Shown here: positions 54,507 to 64,000 of the stretch, piece after piece
Numbering within the stretch: the stretch's first letter is position 1
Layout: every line of letters begins with the position of its first letter
Source: Gremmenia infestans
Taxonomy: Eukaryota > Ascomycota > Leotiomycetes > Helotiales > Hamatocanthoscyphaceae
Length of the DNA: 64,000 bases
NCBI GenBank assembly: GCA_032629725.1
Contig: JAFEVB010000002.1
Location: 2,728,001-2,792,000, forward strand
Reading direction: 5' to 3'
Notes under the pieces: generated by a model
Database searches by the model: none
The model's input: the letters and a program-made list of their open reading frames with translations, nothing else
Told to the model about the DNA's origin: nothing
Program-made: the position numbers and the translations under genes

Positions 54507-55727
54507 TCACTTCTGGAAAACCATGACAGCGTAACGGAAGGAGCCATTCGCATATCCTCTTCTCATTGCCCGGAATGATTGAAAGAATGCGAGTCCGTCG
54601 CGGCCCTGAGAAACTGCAAACGCCCAAAGTGCCGGACTTTGAATCAATGTCCAGGAAAGATCCCTAAAGCTAGTTTTAGCATCAATGCGTCAGGCAGAGG
54701 TGGAGTATCTACCATGTCTTAGCGACTTCCTTACTGATGTCGAGTGGCTCTGCAAAGCTCTTAAACCTAGCTTTCTCGGCCATTTCGACGTAGTCGGACT
54801 GCGTACACAGTGGTGGCAGGAGCATCCCATCTAAACTCAAGTTAGTCGAAGATTAAACTTCAAAGAACAGAGTCTTACCCTCGATTGGCGAAATATCAGC
54901 CTTGAACTCCGCCTCACTCAAGCCAGCGTCCTTGAACCAATCCGCAACCATCAGCTTTCCGCCTGGGTTCAATAACTTGGCCGCGTTCTCGAAGAACAGC
55001 GGTTTGTTTGGGAAGTGACTCATTGCCTCTGAGATCCACACATAGTCAAACTTCCCAGCCTTCTCATCCGCAATGAAATACTCGCCCATCTTCTCAGCAT
55101 CCAGCTCAAGGAATTGAACAGAGCCATCACCAAGTTTCATAATACCATTGGCTGGTGCTTGCTCCTCGTGACTTGCTTCCAAAGTAAGTTTCTTAGCAAG
55201 CTCAACCTGTCGTCCACTGATCGTCACGCCCGTAACAACACAACCGTAATTCTTAGCCAAGAAGCGAGAAGTCTTTAGTGTGTTAGTATGTGTATTTTGT
55301 TATGTTGAGAGTCAATGAGAGGGTGAGTTTGTGGTGGGAAAATGGAAAGGGAAAGGGTACGAACGCCGCCGATTCCGCATCCAACATCGAGGACCTTGCT
55401 GCCAGCCTTAAATTCTGACCGCTGAAGAAGTAGCTCGATCAATTGGACTTGTGCTTTCTCTTTGGTGTCATCCGGGGTAATCCAGTAACCGTGGTGAATA
55501 TGTTCACCCCTAATATTGAGGTCAGTCTGGGATGTCACATGTTCAGGAAGCGAATACCTGTATACGTACCAGAGAGAGTAGTAGTAATCAGAAGCAACCT
55601 CATAGTGGTGTCTGATGCGATCCTTTAAGGCTTGGAAGGAGACAAATGGCTCTGGTTCTGGAATATCGTATTTCTCGATATCTTGGGCAGCAGACGCTCC
55701 TTCTGAAGTCTTTGAAGCTGACATCAT
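54507..55727 (-). CDS. Class I SAM-dependent methyltransferase (sterol/tocopherol-methyltransferase-like)
   Basis: Five exons, read 55727-55570, 55509-55365, 55272-54879, 54830-54713, 54663-54507 (323 aa). IRHHYEVASDYYYSLWGEHI leads into HHGYW. SAM motif I is VLDVGCGIGG, followed by TSRFLAKNYGCVVTGVTISG. The substrate-side motifs are WISEAMSHFP and LLNPGGKLMVADWF. This arrangement is shared by sterol C24-, gamma-tocopherol- and related small-molecule methyltransferases. It is shorter than Erg6 and lacks the Erg6 YEYGWG signature, so it probably acts on a secondary metabolite or lipid. Intron 2 (92 nt) has donor GTTCGT and a TACTAAC branch. The start codon is doubled (ATGATG). Confidence 0.86.
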
Positions 55728-56272
55728 TGATATGGCTCGTGAAAGGTCACGGGATGTCTTTGTGGATTCGTAATTGAGTCGGGAGAAGCCAGAGGAGTGT
55801 AAATTTTGGTAATAGAATCAAGTTGCAGGCAATCAGAGAGAAAGAACTTGGAGGTGCCTTTTCGGAGAAAGAAAGTCAAAATGGAGGAGAGGGGAGAGGG
55901 TTACAGATGTGGCACGGACCCATCCAAATTGGGCTTGGCGGCTGCATGACTAGGAGAGTGAAAGTGAAAGTGAATGGAAGTGAATCTGAACAACTTCTCA
56001 CTCTCCATCGTTCATCCATAAATATCTTAGTTAGAACATTCTACTATAACATCGGCGTATCGGCGGGGTGTAATGAGATGAGAATGTCCCTATTGGTGGT
56101 GTAGGCGAGCGCCTCTAATCTGGCTGACCTTGTTGCACAGCCACAGCCAACGTCGACACCTCGTCCAGCCACCGGTACATAAGTATTTGTGTTCGCCCTT
56201 GAATATCTTTGCGAGACGGCCATTGTATGACTTGCTAGTGCAACAACTCAATATTCCGATTCCTTTTAGGGA
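55728..56272. promoter_or_regulatory. Divergent promoter: methyltransferase / ULD-WD40 gene
   Basis: 545 bp between opposite start codons. It includes a GTGAAA/GTGAATG run (about 55957-55985) and a GGAGAGGGGAGAGG patch. Specific operators are not identifiable. Confidence 0.4.
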
Positions 56273-59200
56273 ATGGCAGGTTTTGGCTGGTCGGTCGGCG
56301 ACCTCGTTGCCTCACTTCAACTCGTGGTCAAAATAGCTGGAGCATTGAAGGAGACAGGAGGAGCGAAGTCAGACTACCAAGAGTCTATTGAATTTTTATT
56401 TGGCCTCGAAACAACCCTCCAGAATTTGCGGTCTGTCGCTCCAATTCTCGTCAACCAATCTCAAGAAAGTGCTGTTCAACTCGAGGCCCAGAAGATTGTG
56501 AAACCTCTTTCAACATTTTTGGCCAAGATTCAAAAGTTCGATGGAGCTCTTGGTTTGGAGAGCAAGAGAAATCCATGGCGAACTGCCCCAAGAAAGGTGC
56601 AATGGGCAATATTCATCTCAAAGGAAGTGAAGAAGCTGCGGGATCGAATTTCTGTTCCTATGTTTAGCCTTAATATTTTGCTACAGTCTCAAACATTGTA
56701 TGTTATCGCGCTCAAGCATTAATCGAACAACTCTAATACTGCTAGACATGCCGTATCAAGTTTGCAGGAAAGGCTGCCAAGTGATATTTCGGAAAGACTC
56801 GCTTCAGGTATCGAGAATGCGGTTTCGAAAGGTCTAAGAGATGAACTTGATTCTTTGAGAGGCATGATGGGTAACTACGAGGTGGATTCGACAATGACCC
56901 CAGGGGATAACCCACACAAGGCCGAACAGACTACGCAATCACTGGCTGCCCTTTCGTCCGAGCAGCTACCACTTAGCGAGCCAGCTGGACAATCTTCAGA
57001 CTCGTGCCTAAATTCAAGACTCGAAAAGCTTGCCATTGACCAACTGGTGGAGATGAAATCGTTGAAAAGGTCGCTGAGCACCATCACCGCTCTTCAAAGG
57101 CTGCCCCTTGCAAATTCAAAAATCAGAGACCCTTGTTTGTCGTCTGCAACTCCATTCTCTGAGCTTAAAACAACATTCGCCAAATGGTATGCTATAAGAC
57201 CCCTCAGAAATATGTCTATTTAACAAGTTTTCCCAGCATGGTTTTGCTTGCTTTGAGCTTACGAGAACTTTTCAACTCTACCTTGTAGGTTTCAATGTCT
57301 TGAAATGCCTCGGAAGCACCTTTAATGATTCATAGGATCTACCTCGGGCCACATTTCCTATTATTCATGCTTACTTTCAAAGAAATGGGTTCTAGGATTC
57401 CCAAGATGCTGCTAAACAATAACAGCATTCTATTCGAGGACGTTTTGGGACGACGGAAATATCTCCCCATTGAATTCTTCCAACACTATAATGTTTTTAA
57501 TACATTCTTGAGGGAATCTTTCACAGGCGTTCCCGGTCAAAGATATGTCTTCAATCAGCAATATCGATTAACCGACTCGAGGAACGAGCTTGTTGATAGC
57601 ACAACGTGGCGGAAAACCATTACAAATAGGTCCAAGATTATGATGTCGGTGATGCTGGAAAAATTGACCGAGGATGAGGTATCTTGTCCCAGGTGTTGGA
57701 TGCCTGAAAGCTCGACACAACTAGGCGCAATCGTTCAATGGTTAGCACTGGCTTTCACAATTGTTCATCAACGCTGACGTTACGCAGCTCGTCATGCAGC
57801 TTGATATATACGACGAATATTTCCGTGAACGTTTCCGCCCAAACAAATCAATTGGACTCTTTAAAGGCTTCAGAAGCAGGAACAAAAGATGCAAATCTGC
57901 CATCCATTTCCTCGGAAGTTCTGGCGCCTGAAAACTATCCAAGCGGAAATGAATGGACTGAAGCTGAAAGTTCCTGGATATCTGTCAAGAATAATAATCC
58001 AAAAGGGGGCGATTCTCCTAACTCGAGTGGGAAACCCACCGCTCTACCATGGGGGTCTCATCAAGACCTCATACACTTCAAAAGGGTGCAAGTTGCGGAC
58101 TTACCAAACCAGAAAATACTGCCCCAATCGTCAGCGCTGATGCAATTGCTGGTGGTCCTTTCACGCATGCGAGATCTGATAGACTATGCAATTTCCAGAT
58201 CTGGAACACAGCATAGCATGCAACAGTCTTTAGAAGCAGTGCTCGCACAGATCACAAATTGCACCCGAATGATACATGTATTCTTTGAGCATCAATCGTT
58301 CGAGGTGCTCAAGCTCATTACAGGCCGAGATTGGAAAACGAAAACCTGGTCCACAGCATGGGCTGGGTCTCTTCGTCTCTCCGAAAAGAGCAAGGAACTT
58401 ATTAGCGTGGCGCGACTAGTGTGTCAGGACCTGCAACGCAACCACACAATAGTCCCTGCAAATGAGGTGTTTGCACAATGGAACCAGACAGTGACACTTT
58501 TCAATATCCACTCAGTTGCTCTGAAAGGCTCTTTGGACCTCCTCAAAAACATCGATGATGCTTGGATATCTGGCGGCCAAAGGATACGCAGAGAAGTATT
58601 ATCTTTTCCAAACCCTCAAATCGACCAAGAAGATATTGCAAATGATACACCTGGAGATCATGGAGCGGCAACTTGCTTGGTGGTTACACCAAGATACATT
58701 ATTGTTGCACTCGATAATAAATCAATATCGATCTTCGACCATAAGGACAATTTTCTCAGAAACCTCCAGGGTCATCAAACCGCAGTTTGGACAATGGCTG
58801 TTCATGTTGATAATGATGATATCCTAGTAAGCGGAGGTGCCGGAGGTGTTGATCGAAATGTGCACGTTTGGGACATGAATACCGGGTAATATAGAAATAC
58901 TGCCATCATTGATTTCCTGTGCTGACTAAATGGCATGTACAGAGAACTCCTTCACGCCCTCAAAGGTCATACCTCTACTGTTCGATGCATGGCATTCATA
59001 AGCAAAACCACAGCCGTCTCTGGGTCCCGAGATACCACGCTGCGCATATGGGATGTCAGTGCGGGCTTTTGCAAGTTTGTTTTGACTGGCCATGTTGGAA
59101 CTGTACGTTGCGTAGAATCAAAGGGTGACCGCATTGTGTCCGGGGGCTACGATGGTAGTATAAAAGTCTGGGGGGTCTCTGACGGAAAATGTTACCGAAC

Positions 59201-59847
59201 AATACTTGGGCATTCGACTAATGCCAATATCTATTCTATTGCCTTTGATGGCAAGACAGTGGTGACTGGAAGTTCCGATACTACCGTGCGGGTTTGGGAC
59301 TTCGAGACAGGGTAATTTTTCTGGAACCCCTCACACACTGCTCTCATGTCGCTAAACATATATTGTAGCATCTGTCGTGCCACACTTGAGGGCCATAGCT
59401 CTATTGTTGGACAGTTATCGTTCCGAGACAACATCATAATGTCGGGAAGCTCGGATGGTACTTTTCGAAAATGGTCAATAGAAAAAGGGCCACTAGGAAA
59501 AACTGTACCTGTCCTTCGGGTAGCCGCACATGAAAGAAGCGTCACCTCGTTACACTTCGACCATAGGCGTGTACTAACAGGGAGCTCTGATGGAACGGTC
59601 AGAGTATGGGACGCCCAGACTGGAGAGCTTGTGCGAGAACTAGGTGACCCCTCCGACGCAGTGTGGCATACCCATCTTAGTGAAAAGATGGCTGTGATAG
59701 TCAAGTCATTAAACAACAAATGCATTGTAGAGGTAGGCTATTCATGCCTTCGCAGTCTTGTTTCTAGCTAATGTATACTAGGTGTGGTCATTCCTCAAAG
59801 ATGACTTCGAAGATAAAGTCTCCGTATTATCTGGAGATTCTGAATGA
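56273..59847 (+). CDS. NLR-like N-terminus + ubiquitin-like domain + WD40 repeat protein
   Basis: Eight exons: 56273-56697, 56746-57186, 57237-57284, 57336-57740, 57788-58885, 58943-59311, 59369-59732, 59782-59847 (1071 aa). Residues 1-145 (MAGFGWSVGDLVASLQLVVK...) resemble the helical N-terminus of fungal NACHT/NLR-type proteins. Residues 300-435 carry a ubiquitin-like (ULD) domain: LFEDVLGRRKYLPIEFF, FNTFLRESFTGVPG, and a C-terminal CPRCWMP. A helical middle follows (about 500-720), then about seven WD repeats (GHTSTVRCMAF, VSGSRDTTLRIWD, VTGSSDTTVRVWD, LTGSSDGTVRVWD). No P-loop, NACHT or kinase is present. Exon 3 (48 nt) rests on two short introns chosen over one 149-nt intron; both keep frame. 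The role is probably a scaffold or sensor; inference only. Confidence 0.82.
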
Positions 59848-60699
59848 ATATAAGAACCATGTTCACAGATGACACGAGAACCTAAAATACGGACGAGATC
59901 AAGAACTTCCACACTCACGAGGCCATAGGTGTAGTATATCGACTAAGGATTCTATCTACCCCTTGATAGGAGGAGCCATCAAAATATTGCGAACACAATA
60001 GAATCAAGCATGCCAGGGAATGGACCGAGTTTAGAAAGTCTCTTGACCCCAAAGTCCGATGGAGGAGGAGGAGCCACTAAGCCCATATACCAGCGAGAGG
60101 GTCGGATGTCAGGAAGACTGCATATTGGGGTGGTAAAGGAGGATTGAATTATATGTGATGCCCTGAGGGACCCTTTATGCAGGCTAGTGTGGCACTAAGA
60201 GGGGGGAGCGCCAAGTATCATGTCTAGAAGATACTCGTGACAACACCGGCAGGGGACTTCTCGAGTTTAGTGCCCCGATACTCTCATTTGCGAAGGTTTA
60301 ATACAAGAAGGAAATCCTAGTTAAAGTCGAAAGTCTAGAACCGGTCGCAACTATATGTTCTACTTAGATCACCGCCATATTTGGGGGGGGGGACCTTTGA
60401 TTTGAGCAGCTATTTCCTGATCAGCTCTATCGAGTCCTTTTTTACATTGTCTTTGTTCCTTTCATCAACATCTTTATAATTAGCTTTAAAAGCGCCACAT
60501 AAAATCACTCGCCATTCTTCTAGCGATGATCTCAAAGATATGACCGAGAAAAATAAATTAAGCATTCAAAGTTTCTCCTCAATGGTTTAGCTCAGGTTAT
60601 TCGAAATAATGCTAGTTTTTGAAAGTTTAAATTTGTACAAGAAAGCCATATCACAGATATAGTCTATAGAATCATACCACACCTTCGCGCTGAACTTCC
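59848..60699. other. Intergenic spacer
   Basis: The ULD-WD40 3' region and the region downstream of the cellobiose dehydrogenase gene. A run of nine G lies at about 60381-60389. No gene is seen. Confidence 0.5.
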
Positions 60700-63259
60700 T
60701 TAAACTCCATATCTCGTAAATGTCGTCATTCGTCTTTTAGGCTGACGTCTCGACCCTGCAGTCGGTGTAGCCTTGCAAGTGGACTTCTTGGGAGCAGTGG
60801 CGATGCTGCTAGAATTTGTAGCAGAGTTACCAAGCGCTAGGATCTTAGATGATGCGTGCTCAGCCACGACCATGATAATCGCCTGAGTGTTTCCAGTAGG
60901 CTAGTCATTTGTTAGTGTCTTTTCGGGAATGGTTGCAGATAGTTGGACTTACGAGATCAGGATGAATAGAAGCGTCAACCACGAATAGATTATCAGTCCC
61001 GAAAACTTTAGTATCGGTATCTACAACCGCCGTGCCATCATTGCTGGTCCCCATCATGGCTGTTCCGACGAAGTGGTCTCCGGTGATGTAGTTCGAAACC
61101 AATGAAGCACCAGACATTGTGGATGAGGGGATCAATGAGCTCGAGTTCCTTGCTGCGTCTAGTAGCGAGTCGATGAGAGTGATGACGGCGCTTTTATCCG
61201 CGTCCGTGTTCATCCAAGGATTGGTTGTGAATTCAGTAGCGCCGTCAGAAGTAATGCCTAAAACACCCGAGGAGGTAGCACCGTGAGTGAGGTACAATTT
61301 AATGCGCACTTGGCCTGCAGCTGGCGAGTTGCAAGTCCCCTGGAAGTAGCGGGTGCCGTTGGTCGTGTTCATGCTGGTCCAGAAATTTAACCGCTGCCCA
61401 CTTTGCGCAAGCGGTCCGCTTCCCTTGGCGAATAGATCAATATTACTTGTGTTGGGGCTGAGAAAGTCTGTGGAGAGCAGAGAGGTTGCGTTGGCCGTGG
61501 TGTTGAAGGTCATTGTGAAGATAGGATGGTCTCGGAGGTTCTTGCCGACAGGGAGATTGATCCAGTCTGCTTGAGAAGGTAGTTTAACACCGGTACATCC
61601 GTTTGCAACAGTTGCAATTTGGTCGGTAGGGCCAATGCCGCTGTTGTAGAGGATTCGAGGTGTGGACATGGAACCGGATGCGAGAATGACTTTGCCTCCT
61701 GGGTTGACGTTGATAATCTGTCTAGCACCCGTGGAATCTTCGACTTCAACACCGGAAATAGTGCTCCCGTTTCGGACAGCCCGCACAACTTTCGTGTTCA
61801 AAGTCAACTTGAAGTTCGACATAGCCTTAGCCAGTGGTAAATACGACTTGACAGGCCCAGCTCTCAGTCCGTCTTGGATATCCCATGGAGGATGGCTAAA
61901 AACTCGAGTCTTCTCGTTGGGCGACTGAATGGCATCGATTTCCCTGTAACCAAAACTTCTGAAAAATGGTGATAAGACATCCCACGCCTATAAAGTCAGT
62001 TTCTAGCTTAATTTCTGATAATGTACGGATGCAAGCTCACTGATTGATCATAGCGCTGTTTATCGTTAGAGGAGAGGGTGGTGCCTGGGTTACGCTCATA
62101 CAGCCTATCAGCGGAGGCTTTCACATCAGGGAACTTCCATCCCGTAGGCCATTTATCATTGAAATCCGCTTCCTGAGGTCTGACAAACATCATGGCGTTG
62201 ACCATTGTTCCACCTCCTAAGATACACCCAGCCATAGAAGCAACGTCCGTGCAATATTCGCTGGTGTCCGAAGCGGTCGTAAGATAATATGCCATAGATG
62301 GTACATCGTACTGAGTGATGGTATCATTCCAAGCCATTGTGCTTCGACCACCTGTTGCGTATGTGGATGCCTGACCACGTTCAAGTAGCAGAACTGACTT
62401 TCCACTTTCTGCAAGACGCTCCGCTACAATGATCCCCGCCGGTCCAGCGCCAGCAACAATATAATCGTAGGTGGAGTTGGACACAGTGGAGGTGACATTA
62501 GTAGCTGTTGAAGTGCAAGTTGAGTTCGAAATTGAGCCTCCAGATCCAGTCCCATCAGTTGCCATTGCAGCCCAGCTGGCGTAACTCGCAGACGTGGCAC
62601 TGGATAGAGTAAGACCAAAATTGCCGAATCCCCCATCGTGATAAGTAAAACTTGCGGTAGATGCAGATGAAGGATTGGTGACTGATTGTGTGCCAAGAGC
62701 CCAACCAAGTGTAATGCTTGTAGAATTGCCAGCAAATGACAGGGTACGTCCCATACACCCACTGCAAAGGAATGTATACGCCATGTGAGTCGAGTTCACA
62801 AAAGTCCCGTTTGATATTGGAGACATTGACAGTCCAGACGCAGTATAGACCCCAGGAGATGTATAACCACTTCTACCGTTAATTAAATTTGCCAAAATAT
62901 GATGTAAACTGACCTAGTCTCTCTGAGGGATGCCACAACCGAGTCGTTATTAGGCCATGCCACGACAAGTAGGCTTCCTGTCATCTCAGATGCAAGTGAA
63001 ACTCCCGCATATCCTGAACCATTGCTGGGAGCCACCTATAAATTTCATCAGTTGTGTTTCTTTATGCGACCTGTTCAAGATTTCTCACCATCTGTCCAAT
63101 GAAGTCGGATGCTGGTGTCTCTGGAATAGCTATTCCGAAGCTAACTCCCTCGGTATCTAAATATCTCTGAAAGGTAATGCCGGTGCTGGCGTCGGTGTAA
63201 GCTGAAGATTGGGCGTAGGTCCCGGCGACTAAGGCCAAAGAAGTAAAAAAAGAACGCAT
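60700..63259 (-). CDS. Cellobiose dehydrogenase-type secreted flavocytochrome (no cellulose-binding domain)
   Basis: Five exons, read 63259-63089, 63035-62914, 62872-62041, 61987-60953, 60900-60700 (786 aa). Signal peptide MRSFFTSLALVAGTYAQ. The cytochrome domain (about 18-210) includes ASEMTGSLLVVAWPN with the Met heme ligand and FTYHDGGFG with the likely His ligand. A Ser/Thr linker with several N-x-S/T sites leads to the GMC flavoprotein: VAGAGPAGIIVAERLAESGK, GCILGGGTMVNAM, GDHFVGTAMMG and VVDASIHPDLPTGNTQA. Such enzymes oxidise cellobiose and pass electrons through the heme to lytic polysaccharide monooxygenases. The C-terminus is a short basic tail (RRQPKRRMTTF), not a CBM1. Intron 2 is only 41 nt. 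Confidence 0.9.
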
Positions 63260-64000
63260 ATTGCTAGAGCTGCTTTTGGTGAAAACACTTTGCTGTGAAA
63301 GACTGCTACAAATATGGGTTTAAATATTGTCGTTTAATTGACCAGTCTGGGAACAAAAAGAGCGTCTGATTGGAAAGAAGAAATAAGAAGTGCCGTCAAG
63401 GCTAGAGATATGGAAAAAAAGGTTGAAAGAATGGATATCTATCAAAGACAGAATGGAAGCAGAATCTCGCCGATGGAGTGAAAAGCAAAGAGAGGAGGGG
63501 GATGCCATCTTTATAACTCTCCAAGCACTTGGTAGCAGGCGGTTGGACTTCGGCGAGTGTAAGGTCAGCAAATGGATGACTTCCTTACGGAGTAATGGCT
63601 CATCCTTTGTAATTTGTTTCGTTTTATCGACCTGGGCCTTTGAGGCTTTGTGGATCTTCAGCGGGGTACATGCCACCGTACATTAACTAGAAGATCGGAG
63701 GCTGGGTTGTCAACCGATCAGCTTTGCCCTCTGACTCGCTGTCCCCTACCCTAGATTGTTGTTCTCTGGCTACCTAGCCGTTTCAGTTCTGCAACGGCAC
63801 TCTAGCGTGAGCCGAGAAACCCGTGATCCACAGTATTACGGGACAGTCCCTGCTAAGCCGGGAATACTGTACGGAGCAAACATCTCTCAGCCACTTGGGG
63901 AGCGTCGATTAACATTTTGCCCGAGGTGGCCCAAGGAGTCGTACGGATCATACTTTGAAGTAATATATTTGTGAAGTTTTCGAAACCTTGTGGATGATTG
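63260..64000. other. Upstream region of the cellobiose dehydrogenase gene; right window edge
   Basis: No convincing gene. A 98-codon plus-strand frame (63390-63686) contains a charged helix-like stretch and a hydrophobic end but no family I recognise. The sequence probably holds the dehydrogenase promoter. Confidence 0.45.

Noticed and set aside
63390..63686. 98-codon plus-strand frame upstream of the cellobiose dehydrogenase
   Set aside because: It has an ATG and a charged N-terminal half, but no family likeness and it lies in the expected promoter; not called.

Overview
This window is nuclear DNA of a filamentous ascomycete (Pezizomycotina). Genes carry many short introns (41-156 nt) with GTRNGT-type donors, CTRAC/CTAAT branch sites and YAG acceptors. 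The proteins are typical of moulds: Zn2Cys6 regulator, DAL5-type transporters, choline sulfatase, fructosyl-amine-type oxidase, cellobiose dehydrogenase. One block carries heavy C-to-T/G-to-A damage of the repeat-induced point mutation (RIP) kind. The class cannot be fixed from sequence alone; Leotiomycetes would fit but is only a guess. Exon models below were made by hand and every full model sums to a multiple of three.

Layout. 1-2743: gene-poor, microsatellite-rich DNA. 2744-7111: a seven-helix Frizzled/Smoothened-like receptor and a flavocytochrome b2-type 2-hydroxyacid dehydrogenase. 7112-18934: a transposon graveyard. It holds a strongly RIP-mutated, internally deleted LINE copy (7447-9678), the 5' part of a Ty3/Gypsy element (9836-12683), and a longer, weakly mutated Tad-like LINE (12686-18933). 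Several short copies of the LINE 3' end are inserted in it, two of them with clear target-site duplications. 19055-30903: a possible catabolic gene group made of a 5-oxoprolinase/hydantoinase-type enzyme, a divergently transcribed DAL5-type transporter, a fructosyl-amine/sarcosine-oxidase-family flavoenzyme and a Zn2Cys6 regulator. 33058-40806: choline sulfatase, a divergent SUMO-like protein, a GTPBP1/2-type GTPase and LSm3. 41470-46090: relics and a same-strand array of small coiled-coil genes that I do not recognise. 46635-51435: a BTB protein, the GPI de-N-acetylase PIG-L/Gpi12, and two membrane proteins whose stop codons converge 2 nt apart. 52464-59847: a second ACS-family transporter, a SAM-dependent methyltransferase, and a 1071-residue protein with a fungal NLR-like N-terminus, a ubiquitin-like domain and WD40 repeats but no NTPase. 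60700-63259: a secreted cellobiose dehydrogenase-type flavocytochrome.

How the parts fit. The housekeeping genes (LSm3, PIG-L, GTPBP) are scattered singly. Genes for scavenging nutrients from organic matter (transporters, oxoprolinase, amine oxidase, sulfatase, lactate-type dehydrogenase, cellobiose dehydrogenase) dominate, which suits a saprotroph or plant-associated fungus. The most unusual material is the nest of LINE 3'-end units with conserved twin hairpins, the coiled-coil array at 42-45.5 kb, and the NTPase-less ULD-WD40 protein.
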